Source of the DNA: Typha latifolia
Lineage: Eukaryota > Streptophyta > Magnoliopsida > Poales > Typhaceae
Length of the DNA: 64,000 nt
Assembly (NCBI GenBank): GCA_019914945.1
Contig: CM034107.1
Span: 5,208,001 to 5,272,000, forward strand
Direction: 5' to 3'
A program made the translations under genes and the position numbers. Every line of letters starts with the position of its first letter. Within the stretch, counting starts at the first letter, position 1. The notes beneath the pieces were generated by a model. It did no database searches and was not told where the DNA came from. It was given only the letters and a program-made list of their open reading frames with translations. Below are positions 32,577 through 46,000 of this stretch, piece by piece.

Positions 32577-34362
32577 CCCATAAATGAAAGCACTTCTAGG
32601 TTTTGCAAAAAATTACAATAAGGTCGAATATGCCCTAGAATGCCACAATGATAGCATGTCGGAACAAACCCTTTTCTACTCACCTTTTGTTGAGGAGTGT
32701 GACTAAAGTTTACCTTTGGTGCCGTTGAAGATTCACCAGTTTGTAAATTCAACTTCAGTTTAGAAGTATTCATCCAGGATTGCTTTGTAAATGCAGTTGA
32801 TGACTTCAGATATTCTTCCTTTTGTATACCTGCAAAAACGAAGACAATTTTATTATTATTTGAATCACTAGTGTATCCAACACCATACCGTCTTTTCCCA
32901 GAGATCTGAGTCTTTAGAATCTCGTCAAGTTTGTTCTTCCCTTTTAAAAATGTCACTTCCTTATGCAATCGCTCTAGTTCAATTTCATCAGCCTTCATTT
33001 TATTTTTTGCATTGTCAAGTTGTTCAGAAAGGTCTTTGACACGTTCAAGTTTCAATTTGTACTTCTCCTCAAATTGAATTCTTTCTAGTTCGATTATCTT
33101 GAGTCGTTGAAGTAGTCTAAGATTGCTTTTCTTGAGTTTAAACGACTCTAAATACAGGTCATTATATGTCTTTTGAATTTCAGATTCATCTTCCTCAGGT
33201 GGTAACATATCCTGATCATCTGTACTATCAGTATCAACAACAGAGTCAGTATTAAGTAGAGAAGAGGCAAAAGCTACAAAGTATTCTTCATCTTTTTCAG
33301 AATCATCATCAGATTCTTCTGAGTCATCCCAAGTAACTTTCATAGCTTTACCCTTCCTCTTAAGACGATTAGGGCATTCTTGTGCTATGTGTCCAAAACC
33401 AGAGCATTCAAAACATCGAACTTTATTCTCAGAATTCTTATTTTCCTGTTTGACATTGTTGTTGCTTACCCCTGTATTCATACTCACAGTATTCTTCTTT
33501 TTTCATTAAAGCTTTGTTCTTCTCAAGTTTTTCAACATTCAACTTGTTTGGCTTCCGAAAGAATTTATTAAACTTTTTGACTAACATAGCCAACATCTTA
33601 ACATCTAAATCACCTTCATCATCAGACTCCTCTATATTTTGTTCAACTGTGGATAGGGCAATCCCTTTGGACTTCCTCGATTTTGAAAGATTGGACTCAA
33701 ATATTTATAGATTTTCTACCAATTGTTCAACTTTCATAGAATCGATGTCCTTACTTTCCTCAATAGTTGTAACTTTCGCCTGAAACCTTTCTGGAAGAGA
33801 CCTAAGGATCTTACGGACAATTCTGTTTTTAGAAATTTTCTCTCCTAGGTTGAAATTGGAGTTGACTATATCACTCAGCTTTGCATAGAACTCATCAAAT
33901 GTCTCATTCTCCTCCATACGTAGAGTTTCAAAACTAGTAGTCAATATCTGAAGTTTTGAAAGTTTTACAACTATAGTTCCTTCGTGAATAGTTTCTAAGA
34001 TCATCCAAGCTTCTTTTGCTATCTCATAAGTATAATTTCTTTTAAATTTTTCCGAGGAAACACAACTAAAAATTGCATTTATTGCTTTGCTATTCCAGCC
34101 GACCTTTTCATAGTCTATCCTATCCCATGACTCAATCGGTTTCTTAATAAGTTTTTCATTCACCATATACATTGGTGGACTCCAACCGTTCACAACGGCA
34201 AACCATACTCGCTCGTCTATATACTTCAAGTAAGCTCTCATCCTAGTTTTCCAATATCCATAATTTGATCCATCTAGAATAGGAGGCCTAATAGACGAAG
34301 ATCCATCTCTATGAAAATCCATGCCTATTTGATCTCTCTCTACAGATGAGAGAACCTGCTCT
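32573..34362 (-). pseudogene. gag of the minus-oriented SIRE-like copia element
   Basis: The N-terminal part (34391-33705) is an open frame; the real start is probably MDFHRDGSSSIRPPILDGS at about 34324. It contains NGWSPPMYMV and ETLRMEENETFDEF. A frame change near 33700 and stops near 33490 separate it from the C-terminal part (33487-32573). That part has one CCHC knuckle CFECSGFGHIAQEC, an acidic stretch, a long coiled-coil-like Lys/Glu/Leu region, and a second knuckle-like CYHCGILGHIRPYC. Two knuckles with a coiled coil between them are typical of SIRE-type Gag proteins. It overlaps the protease frame by 4 bp. Confidence 0.85.
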
Positions 34363-34371
34363 GATACCAAT

Positions 34372-35090
34372 TGAAAAACCCCTAGACACAAGTATGTATA
34401 TAAATACTAGGCAATGATATCACTCGTTCGCTTAAGTAAAAGTCTGAAGAAATATTAAGAACGAAAGCAGAGATGAACGCCAAGATTTTAACGTGGAAAA
34501 ACCCAAACGGGAAAAAAAAACCATAGATCCAAACTCGGATCAAAACCAATCACTATGATAGTAGCAATTACAAGACTAACTAACAAAATAACCCGTCGAT
34601 TCAAACGACTTTGTTCCTCTCAGTCTTGCTCGCTAGAACCCACAATTCACTGCTTCTCGTGATTGAAATCCAATCTCAGTAGCCCTCGAGATTGATCTTT
34701 CATCTAGATAGCCCTTAAGACGAAATATTAAGTTTTTTAGATGAGTAGAAACTTGTTAGTTGAAGAACCGATGTAGCCTTAAAAAGTCTCCTTCAATAAT
34801 GCTTCTTCAACCACCCTAGAGTTAGGGCATCACAATCCTTATATATCATCTCCAAGATAGAGCCAAATCCAAGTCTTATCCGTACTCACGAAAGTCCAAG
34901 ATTTTCAAACTTTGTTGGTGCGTTCGAACGCGGCCCGGGGGTGTTCGAACGGCCTGACTTAATCTTAGGTGCGTTCGAATGGGCCCAAGTGTGTTCGAAC
35001 GCGATAGCTTGAATTCTTTAGATTGTGTTTGAACGCGTTTGTGAACGCAGCTCTCGATCTGCACAATTGCCAACAATTAAAAACCTAACA
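34372..35090 (-). repeat. 5' LTR (719 bp) of the minus-oriented SIRE-like element
   Basis: On the minus strand it runs from TGTTAGGTTTTTAATTGTTG (35090) to GGGGTTTTTCA (34372), followed by the primer-binding site TTGGTATCAGAGCAGG. It carries only one copy of the region that forms the 54-bp array in the 25297 LTR. The flank ATGTC after 35090 has no partner, so the other end of the element is lost. Confidence 0.88.
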
Positions 35091-36550
35091 ATGTCGAAGG
35101 GACTACGAGAACTATCTTATTAAATCTATTTATCTTTCTTATGAGTATATGGACAAGATGAGAGAGAGCGGAGCCCAAGCTTCAGTTGAAAGAGTGTTAA
35201 TGTTGATATTTAGTAGCATTGTTCGGTTATTTTGCAATGTTTTGATGTTATGGGACCATTTAATTAGGTTTCCATTCTTTTTAGTTAATAATATTATGAC
35301 TAGTAGTTTGTAGAGTTATATTTGCATTTTATGGATTATTAGTGAATGTGAGAGATATGAATAGTCGTAGTGTTCCTTTCATAATTAAATTACCAAAGTT
35401 TATTAATAAAATTTCTCTTTGTTTTTTTTATTTCGCAGCTTATTATAACGAACGTCCTTATTTTAGTTTCACAATTTATCGACAACATTCGTCTTTGCTT
35501 TTAGTTTTGCAGCTTATTAACAAAATCATAACTTATTATTTTGGTACAAATATTTATTGGCAACATTTGTACTTGTTATTTGCATTTTAATTATCAAAAG
35601 AGACATATATTTTGTGTATTGTATACTTATATACATACTGGTTGTTTAAAATCTTTTGTTGTAATGATTTATGTAGATAATTTAAATTAATCTAATGGCA
35701 AAGTCTAAGTGAGAGATTTCACTAATCGTAATGAAGATGAAAAACATTAATTGAAGGAACTTCAACCAAATCAGACCCTTCTATCAAAGATGGAGAGAGA
35801 CTCTGATTATAAATTTCAAACTAGTCAGACTCCTCCATCAAAGAATAAGATTGATAAGACCATAGAGAGCTATTTCTAAATATTGGTGAAGAAAATACAG
35901 GGTCTTTAAATTGTGCATGATTGTTTCACGATGAATGGACTACCTTCTTCTCCTTATTCATGTTGGTTGAGCCTTCTTTCTCTTGAGTTCATTCCAGCAA
36001 CCCTAGTATGATATCGAGAGGTTGTTGCTTCCTCATAGTCCGCCCATTCATCATCATCTTCGTGGCAAGATGGAGTCGGTGTTCAATTGTAGTGAAAAAT
36101 TGTTGCTGATTCGGCACGCCTTTCTTGTGATGTGAGTAGCAAGGGGCTTCTGGGTTAGCTCCCCATGAAGCCTTCATAGTTTTTCTCAGGTCTAGCACGA
36201 AGTGGAGGCAAAGTCCTTTGATGAAGAGGTGGTTCCATTGGTGGTGCAACTCGGGTGCGATGGGGGAGCTCGATTGCTGTTGTGTTTCTTGGTGCACCCA
36301 TGAGGTCACTTCCATCGAGGTTTGCATGGCTCACTATGTCGCCATTATGTCTGCGAACATCTTGATCAGATCTGAGTTGATGAAAGAAGTCAAAGGAGAA
36401 ATCCCAATCGGTGTGCTGGAGTTCATCTCAAATCTGATCACATCCATGGCCTCTCTTTCGAATAAGGTGCCTTCATTAGGTCCCGACATGATGGATCTAA
36501 TTATTGACATGGTGAAACACCCACTTCTAAAAATCACGTGTTCTTCACTA
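35091..36550. other. non-coding stretch, no recognised gene
   Basis: AT-rich to 35900. Opposed open frames at 35989-36327 (minus) and 36218-36568 (plus) have ordinary composition but no motif I recognise and no splice context. They may be remnants of a transposon ORF. Confidence 0.55.
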
Positions 36551-36650
36551 GAAAAAAAATCCATGTGACTCTCACATGACTTGTTAGTATAATAATCTCA
36601 CAAAGTATTTAAAATAGGTCATGTGAGAGTCATGTGGATTTTTTGTTATG
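36547..36650. repeat. 27-bp inverted repeat (hairpin), transposon-end-like
   Basis: The left arm 36554-36580 (AAAAAATCC...CTCACATGAC) pairs with the right arm 36618-36644 with two mismatches, around a 37-nt AT-rich loop. CACTAG precedes the left arm at 36547, as at the ends of CACTA transposons, which also carry such subterminal repeats. A CACTA remnant or a small foldback element are both possible. Confidence 0.7.
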
Positions 36651-37669
36651 TACAATATTAATGTTCACCGGACATCTAACACTAACTTCAATCCTTAAGT
36701 AATATTAATGCCTCCTATGTATCCAACAATCTAATAAATGAAAGAATATTAATTCCAATAATCATGACAAGATAATAATATAAAAAAGGTAATATATCAT
36801 TTTGTGCTAATAAGTGTACTCCTCTCTTTTAATCTTTTCCTTTCCTTTTTTTAAAAAAAATATTCTGGTAAATATTTAGAATATTGACCCAATCTCGTCT
36901 ACAGGTTTCAATATTGTTATACTTCAAATTGTTCACTTTCTTGACTTTTTTTTTTCTTTTCCTTATCCTTGCAAGCTCCACATCTTGATTCTATAGTCCT
37001 TTCCTCTATCTTAGAAGTCTCGGGGAATGATTTTGTGCCAATAGTAGTTGCTTGGACTGAACTTCTTGTTACAAAGGCTCCTCATCTAGCAGACACTTAA
37101 ACTACAATTGTTGTTATAGGGAATCTCTAAGGACAATATGGCTGATCTACTATGTGCAGGCGACTGCAACCAAGTTATAGATTACTTAGAGAATAATTAC
37201 ATATTAAAGTAAGTTGTATATTGTAGAAGCCTTTAGACAATTACCTTGAATGGGGCATTAGATCTTGCTACAGATAGAGAAGAGAATGTACTCAGAGTTA
37301 GGGAATACAGAAAGCAGAAAGTACTCCACTAGTTACCTAGAAAAGAAATTAATTACAGATTTAAGCAGGAAACATATTAATTGTATAGTTAAGTAGAAAA
37401 TAGATTAATTACATATCTAAGTAGGAAATATATTAATTTTTTTTTATATTTAAGTATGCAGATTTTAATAGGAAAGATACTATCACCTCATTTGGAAAAG
37501 GTGGTTGGTGTATTTGAGGCTGGTACAGAGATTTGGTTGAGATGATGTGTGCATATTTGGTTGAGATGGTGCAGCTTTGGACTGATAAATATTGTAAATT
37601 TGGGGTGACTAGAAGATGGTGTAGGTCTGGACTGAGTAGAAGAATGTGCAGACTTCATAATAAGCTTAG
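36651..37669. other. AT-rich non-coding stretch
   Basis: Loose tandem repeats of TAAGTAGGAAATATATTAATT type lie at about 37345-37435, and two repeats of ATTTGGTTGAGATG(G/A)TG at about 37531-37570. No coding signal seen. Confidence 0.6.
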
Positions 37670-38090
37670 AATTAGGATGTAATGGACCCTTAACAAGATC
37701 TTTTTATTGTGACATTTCTGAAGCATCTAGCACATACAATATATTTATTTCAACTTGTCACTTGGTTAGGGCTTGTTGGCTCATCTGCTTCTCTTCTCAA
37801 CTTTTTTGGCCTACTAGGTTGTCTTCTGTAGAATGGTGGAGCAACGGCTGGCATAATCTATTTGGACTCATTTGCATATAGATTCAAGCAATGGCATGTT
37901 TGCAAGGTTTGCCGGTTAAGTCCCATATCCTACAACTACATGATTTTGCTTCCATATAATCCCATAACCTTGTATATTGCAAAATATGATCACCATCTAT
38001 TACCTCTCTATCTTTCCTCTTACTCCTATAGAGTTTGGTTCTTCCAATGTCAACCATGAGCTTCCTCCATACTGTCGGCTTCGTTGCCAC
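37670..38090 (-). pseudogene. Mutator-like (MULE) transposase, C-terminal fragment with SWIM zinc finger
   Basis: Open from 38090 to about 37880 on the minus strand. It shows a conserved tail of plant MULE transposases: WRKLMVDIGRTKLYRSKRKD, the spacer WDYMEAK, then CSCRIWDLTGKPCKHAIA, a SWIM finger of form CxC...CxH. A stop follows at 37884. Beyond it, shifted frames keep RPKKLRREADEPTSP and CARCFRNVTIKRSC (about 37810-37690), like the GRPKK linker and final zinc knuckle of the family. The catalytic DDE part is absent, so this is a truncated relic. Confidence 0.75.
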
Positions 38091-40009
38091 TCACCCTCTA
38101 ATCTGGGAGCTGAGCCTGAGCCTAAATTTGGGGCTTGAAATTAATTTTGTGTCGAGTATGAGTCAAAACCGGCTCAATAAACTCAAAATTATATATATAT
38201 ATACATACACAATAATATCTTATTCGGCTACTTTCCTCTTCATCCAGTTAGACTCATGGGGTTAGTCCTCATTAATACAAATTACACATCCATTACTCTT
38301 TTTCTTACTGACCTACCCTCATCATAATTACACCTTCATTACTCTTTTTCTCTTCCATCAGACACTAATTCCCAAACACTACTTAACCCTCTTCCATCAA
38401 TCAGGAGTTCAGTTGGTTATTCCTTTACTCGCAAACACCTCTTTTTCCTTTATTACTCTTTTTCTCTTCAAATAACAAAAGGAAATGTTTGGTTTGAGGC
38501 TCAACTTTGAACTAGATTAGCAAGCCTTATTTCTTAGTTTTAAGATACCTTGAACTAAACTAAAGTAATTTGATATTTAGTTCTGAACTAAGCTAAGAAT
38601 ATATTTATTATTTGTGATATGATGTAAAAAAGTGAAGAAAATATTAGTTTTGGAGAGAAATAAATGATATGTAAATTTGATAGACAAAACTTTTTCTTTT
38701 TATGTCCGTGGTTATTATTATAATATACAAATATTATATAATATTTTATAATATATAAATATTATTGTATTATAATAATATAATAAAATAATTGTATAAT
38801 ATTTGTATATTATACTATTATATTATTAAAATTTAATAATACTATAATATATTAATATTATATTAATATATTGTTATAATACTATGATATGTCAATATTA
38901 TAATATTATGGACTTAAGTGCATATTTATTAATTTATATAATATTTATAATAATTATTTACGAGTTTAAATGTATATTGCTGACTTGTTTGGGCACTAAC
39001 TATCTTGGAGCCCACTACAAGTTTCATATTTATCTTCCTTTAGATTATGTGTAACTCGTTGATAATAAGAATGGGAGAATAGTACTAGAGGTGTAACGTC
39101 CATATCCTTTTATATAATAGGATCATGTACATAACCATCTCTATTTATAGACTCCTTTTATGTAATCGTATGGGATGCAAAATATTGCGAAAAGACTGTT
39201 TAGTCAAATTTGGATATCTAGTTTCTCTCTAAAAAAAATTTGTAATATTATAATAATTATTTGTGAGCTTAAGTATATATTTACTGGTTATATAAGGTTT
39301 ATAATAGTCATTTACGAGTTTAAAAATATATTTGCAATAATGTTGAGAGAGGAGAGAGACTTAATTAGACATAATTTAATATATTTTATAATATAAAATA
39401 TGAATATTTTGTAAAAAGAGAAAAAAGAGAGAGGAGAGATAAAATTAATAGAATATAAAATTAATAGATTTAAGTTAGGTGAAAAATAAATATAAAATTA
39501 ATTTAAAATAATATAAATTTATATATTAGTTTTTATTTGGAAGCGTAATACTAAAAAAACCACTGGTATATTAGATTTAATGCTTTGTTGGTTCTGTCTC
39601 TGGAGTTCGGCACCACGAAGGCCAAGTAAAAACAAAAAAAAAAAACCCACTGGTTTTTCTTCCCCGTGGTGAGTGGTGACCGATCGTCTTCTCTTCCTCC
39701 TCCGGCGGCCTCCTCCTCCACCACCAGCAAGCCGCCGCCGCCTCCTCCTCCTCTATCGACAAGCCGCCATCCCCGCTGCGGCCGATGCCGCTGCTGCAGC
39801 CTCCTCCTCCTCTAATCAATCTCGGGCTCGGTCTGGCTCGGCTCGAGTTGAGCTGAGCCGAGCCTAAACATCAAACTAGGGCTCGAAACTAATTACTAGC
39901 CGAGCCTGAGCTAGAGCCGGCTCCTCAGGCTCGGCTCGTTTACCCCCCTAAAAATAGGAAACAATCGCACTCTTGGTTGCCTCTCAAATCTCTCTTTCCT
40001 CTGGCGCAT
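38091..40009 (+). promoter_or_regulatory. upstream region and probable promoter of COQ6
   Basis: 38700-38990 is very AT-rich (TAATATTATA-type). 39660-39830 is GC-rich with (CCTCCT)n, which makes opposed false ORFs. 39835-39936 holds two inverted repeats: GGCTCGGCTC/GAGCCGAGCC (39835-39844 with 39855-39864) and a perfect 13-bp pair (39898-39910 with 39924-39936). Similar GAGCCTGAGCC...GGGCTTGAAATTAATT text occurs at 38112-38150, so part of this region may be transposon-derived. CTAAAAATAGG at about 39949 is the nearest TATA-like tract, about 60 bp before the COQ6 start. The exact transcription start cannot be told. Confidence 0.4.
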
Positions 40010-43000
40010 ATGGCGACCTCTTTGTCGACGTTAATCGTAAAAAGGTACTTTTTGGATCGAACCCAGATCAGCTTTTCTTTAACTCTTTAATCTGGACATT
40101 CTTGTTCTCGGCCTCATCCTTTGGTTTGAATGCATCAGAGGCATCATGAGGCATGCGGTGGCGGCCATTTATTCCCCAAATGTTAGACTCAGTAGGAATT
40201 TCTGCAAGGATTCCGCTGAGGAAGGAGCTAATTCTGGCCATAATTTGGGAAAAGTTCTGGTATTGTGTCTTCTAAATTAAGGACAAGTTACTTGAACCAT
40301 TAAATTTGATACGATAAATGTTTTCTATAATGGATAGCTCTGACCTTGTATAGGAATCTTTGGTAGCATAGTTATTTCTGTTAATTGTGCCTTTTGTAGA
40401 TGATAGAAGATGAAAGCAAGGTTTGACAAGATACACCTCTCACTTTATTTTCTTTTTCTGTTTTGATATGTTTTTAAGCATGTAGTAATTTTACCATGCA
40501 TGTCTTTATATAATTATGAAAAATCCTCCTGTGACGCGTTTGCTATGGGTTTTAATACTTCCAGTTTCATTCTGTTCCATTTGTAAACTCAGAATATGTT
40601 TGGATCTAACGAAGGTGTGAACATGTAGGATTGTGAAGATTCTGTGGGTATGAATACTAAGCCTTCCCAGTATGACATTGCTATTGCTGGTGGAGGCATG
40701 GTTGGCTTGGCTCTTGCATGCGCATTGTGTATGTCTTATTATTCCTATAATTATTTTTGTTTTTTCTGATCCGAAACTTCTACTTGCTTATTGGCCATCT
40801 TTCCTTTTCTTATATGCATTAATTTTATTTAACTGCATATAAGTGGATAAGTTATTGGCATATTGTTCTTAGCTAGTCATATGATCTAACAAAAAGAAAG
40901 ATACCATTGCAAGTGATTCCGTCTTCTATTTCTATCTTTCAGATGTTCACATGCTTCAGAAATTGCACTTACACAAAAGCATCCAGTTCTAGATGCAGTT
41001 TTATAGTTTGCTTCCAGTACCGGTTGGCATCTGAATAATTCCATAATTCCTCTTATCTATAATTTTAATAGAAATAGAAGTAATTATTTTTCCTTGCAAG
41101 AGAATAACATGGATAATGGTATAAAGATTTCTTAGAATATAACTGGTATATGAAGTCTTATTTTACCACAGGATTTTGAGAACTAGCATAGTCAATTTCC
41201 ACTTGTTAAAAAATTCATGAAAGACGAGGTCAGTATGGAGGAAAGTTTAATTATTTTGATCATCTTGGCGTCCTCAAGATAGGAGGTTTTCTAACAATTT
41301 GGTTCTCTAATTATACCTGCATTTTCTAGCAGGGTTTTCATTTAACATAGATCATTTGATACACTGTTTGATTGCTGATTTTGTCTTTTCTCTTTATTAC
41401 ACTTGGTGAGAGTTATGGAGGAAAAGACTGTCTGTTCCAATAAGGATTTTGATCTGGGATAAGCCAATTTCTGAAGGTCTGTATAGGGGCACTGCCTTCC
41501 TATTAGTTTCAAAATCCTAGCAGGGTGGTTGTTTGGTAGTAAGGCTTCACTGAAACAGTAAATAGTGCCTGAGGTGGAGCATTCTTTCCACAAGATAAAT
41601 TGCTGTTGCCCTCCATACTGTAATGAGAAATTCCTTGTTTCACTGTGATTTGTTATGAAGTGCATTTCTATTTTAAAATGTGCAACTTGCATATATAAGG
41701 ATCTGTCTGTAGTAATCATGGTTGGAATATTATGCATCACATTCAGTATCATTTAGTTGATCCCACAATGTTCTTAAGCTAATCATTATGGATTCCACAA
41801 CCAACACTATTGAGAACACGTCAAATTGTCAATACTTGGGAAAGGAATATTCTGTTCCATTTAGGGCTAAAATGAAGCAAGAAAGTGAAAGTAGGTATGA
41901 AAATAAGAAGAGAGGAAGGAAAGCAGGGATTAAACACAGAAAAGAGGGAAAAAATGCTAGAGTTGCCTGACTTTTCTTAAAGGTCATGCTGGCCAATTCC
42001 AAATATTGCCCTCTCTTTTAGGTCTATAGTCCTTTCAAGTCAACAACATAACTGAATTCTTTATGCGTATGCAGTTGAAGTACTTACAGATTTCTAGTTC
42101 TTCTAACTTTGTACTCCATGTTTTTGTGCTTCTAGGGCCTGTCTCATAAGCATAATATTTTTGTTGTACTTATACATTATTGCTTTATCTGTATATTCTT
42201 CCTTGATGCACTTGTTCCACTGAAGTCTTAATATGGATATCTGTACTCAAGTATTTTCAAGTTTGGAAGTGCGTAATGATTACTTCAATAAGCTCCTTCA
42301 TTCACATTGAGCTGAGCTACTATATATTTTCCTTTGAAACTTGCAGCAAGTATGGTATTGACAAAACAATTAAGAGTTGCTATTATTGATAACAATCCTG
42401 CCTTAAAGTCAAGAGATTATCTGAAGAAAGATGATAAACCTGATTCAAGGGTCAGTACAGTTACTCCTGCAACTATTTCCTTTTTCAAAGGTAATGTACC
42501 TCCATTAGTTTGCATCATACCTTCTGAATATAAGATATGTGGTGAACTTATGATCGTTATAGCATTTTTGGTTAGCAAAATTTCTAAGTTTTTAATTTAA
42601 TCGTTCAATAGTTTTTCATGCTAGTAGAAATAAGAGAAAAATATATTTTACCCCCTTGTAGTTAGGGCAATTTCCAATGTGTCTTCCTGAATTTTCATTT
42701 GTATCAGTTAAACCCCTTGTAGTTCTAATTTATGTGAAACTGTTAGTTTTTCTATTAAAACTAACAATAAAGATAATTTTTTATTAAAATTGCTAAGCAC
42801 TTGACCATTTTACCTTTATATTATCTTGTTTTGGAATATTTTTAACATCTAAAATGTAAAAGTGAGAAAGATTGAGCGTAAATAATCATAAGACAACATA
42901 ATTTTCACAAAAAGATATTTTTTTTAATTAGTTGTTGTAAAATACAAATGGTATTTTGATCTTTTTATGTTAAAATTAATGTCTGTCAGGGTAGAAGTAA

Positions 43001-46000
43001 TAAGAGGGTTAAGTGGCACAAACAAAAGTTCAGGTAGGCACTCTTAATTTTGGTCTAACCATAAGGGGGTACTTTCTATTTTCCCCTAGCAATAACAATT
43101 ACTTGGTAAAGATGTCTTCACTTTTGTTCTATGTACATGCTTATGATTAAAATCTTTGTGAGCATTGAAATAAACTCTTATTTTTTTAAGTTGCATTTTA
43201 ATTTTTCTTTATCTTTGCATATAAAACACTTTCATTTTATGCTACTGCCCACCATATAACATGTTATACATTCAAACCTTTTTGCTATATCATATAATGA
43301 ATCTGTTGACCATTAACTGCATTTCTGTCAATTTCTTACATGATCCCTTCCTGTCAAAATCAATATCTAGCTAACTTTTTCAGGAGCCACATTTCTGATT
43401 CATCCCTTTCTATGAAACTATCTTAAATACTGGACGGTAGATTATAAACAATTTTGTAGGGAGGCTAGTGTGTCTCCTGTAGATGATCAAGTGCAAGATA
43501 AATGTTGGACATGACATTGTAATTGCTGGGATAAGCAGAATGGGCCCCCAGTAGTATCTCATATAGGATAAATTAAAGAAAAATATGGCCCATGAGAAAA
43601 AGAAATTGGTTAGATGATGAGTGACAGACCAGTATTGAAGAATGTTTCTAAAGCATTTATGATTAAATGAAGGACTTGATTAAAAGAATTTTAATTTCTC
43701 TACTTCATATCTATTAAATTTCTTAAAAGTAGACCTGTTATCTAAGTATTATAGTAGGAGAAACACTGATAGAATCTTTGAAGGTTAATAGGTTGAATCA
43801 TGTACAGCGATTTTAGGGGTTGGTGTGCGAGATCATTTCTATTAGAGTCTTAAGTATAATTATAGGACAAATTGAAATCTAAGATGCATATCTATACATA
43901 CACGCTGTAGACACACACAGGCACACACATAGATATATATACATATAAAATAGAATCATTGTGGCCAATTAGTGTCAGATAGGCTAAGCTGCCCCCTTGT
44001 TCCCTCAAGATGAACTGCTGACAGGAGATGGTCTCTTGGACCTGCCACTTGGTGGATCACCCCTTAGAGAAATTCCATCTCAGCAGAAATGCATGTGCCA
44101 ACGAATGGTCTTTCTTGTGAGTCAACTTTTCTCTCCAAGTCTGTTTTAAAACATATTCCTTCAAATTAGTTCAACATTTACTCCTTTATTATGTTATTTG
44201 CTATTGTTCATTTCTACCTTCCTTTGATTGCTCTATTGACTGTAGTATTGATAAATGATAATGTTTTTCTCTGTTGAGTGCTTGATGTGTCTTGGGTCTA
44301 CAGTAGTTATGTTATTTATGTGTTATCTTTGGTTATTGTTTTTCCTCAAGCTTTTGCATCAAAAGTAGATATATACATTTATCATGTTGACATAAATTAC
44401 TTTTGCAAGCCTGTCTCATTGCTATAGATTCTGCTATTATTTGAGTTCATTTCCCTTGTTAATTGGCTGCACACCAAGGATATCATTTAATAATTATGGT
44501 GATGATACTTTATATAGAAAGAATATTCAAGTGGTCTACCCTTTCTCCCTGTCAAAAGTTATTCATATTAGTAGAGTATCCTAATATAATTGCTTTACAC
44601 TTCTTTGAATGTAATCTTCATTTTATGTCATTCACAGAGGTCGGTGCTTGGGAGCACGTTCAACAACAAAGACATGCTTTCTTTGACCAAATGCAGGTGC
44701 TGATAGAGTGATAAGTTTATATGTTTGTTTTATGTTATGTCCTCTGTCATAACATTGAGAGAGTTGGATATTATAAACTGTAAATTTTATGCTCTTATCT
44801 AGACTCTGAAGCTATGACATCAATTATGTCAGAGGACATAATCCATAATAAATGTGACCTTTTTGTTTTCAACTATTACTTTATGCAAAATGGCATCCTT
44901 GATCAATGGGTTCTTACATGCTAAACCAACTATTATTTTCTTATTCTCGTCTCATGCCACATATAGATTTTTCAATCACACTCTGCTTGGTCATAAATTC
45001 CTAATTTTGTGTTTAATCTTAGGCTGACTTCTTCATATTTGGCATCGTAATTTCTTGTTTAGATGTTTTGTTTTTTCTACATCAACTTTGACATTGTATT
45101 CACCTTCTTATGCAAGCTACCATGTTATTTGTTAGGGTTGAGTTATACCTATCCTGACTATTCCCAAGTTGAATGCAAAATCGTGACCAATCCAAATGAC
45201 TTGCTAGGTTAAAAACTTATAGAAGTGACTTAACCTAACATCTTAATAAGAGGATTAAGCTACATTTTAGAAATCAACGATAGCCGTGCTAGTGGCATGT
45301 GCTTTGCCGTGCCACCATCGGCACGGCATGTACCGATTGGCAAGCATTAGCACACCCTTGCTTGCCAATGGCACACGCCCTACATGCTAGCGGCACGTCT
45401 TTACATGTCACTGATACACATTTATAATATTTTTAATAAATTTTTTAAGATATTTAAAGATGTTTATGGATCTTTGGTATGTCGATTTAAATATATATAT
45501 TAAAACCTATATTATAGTGCTTTATCTTTAGATTATTTTTGTAAATGGCCTATTTTATTAAAGATAAAGCAATAATTAAATATAAATATTATTCAACACA
45601 TAATATGATTGAATACATTCATTAAAATTAATATTAATGATTGAACACTTCATAATATAATTGAATACTCTATAATAAAATTGAACACATAATATTAATT
45701 GATAACAATTTAATAATTAAAACTAATATCTAGTTGAATGTAGAATGACGAGGAGGATTAAAGACTTCATTTGTCGGCACAAAAGTAGAACAAGAATGTT
45801 GCATTAAATACTGTTGATATATTTTAAAATTAATCCACTAATAGTATTGCTCGTAATGTCTTACATAGTCTTCATACAAATAGAAATTTTGTAATTCTCT
45901 TATGATATAATATAGATATTGAACATGCACGGGAACAATCAGCACCGTTATAGGCATAGACATACTATAAGCATATACAGATTGTGGATATAGAGTATAA

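Noticed and set aside
36218..36568. 116-codon plus-strand frame as a gene
   Set aside because: Overlaps an equally open minus-strand frame; no recognisable domain and no regulatory context.
41788..41970. 60-codon frame in COQ6 intron 3
   Set aside because: Not conserved in COQ6, and exons 3 and 4 join in phase without it.
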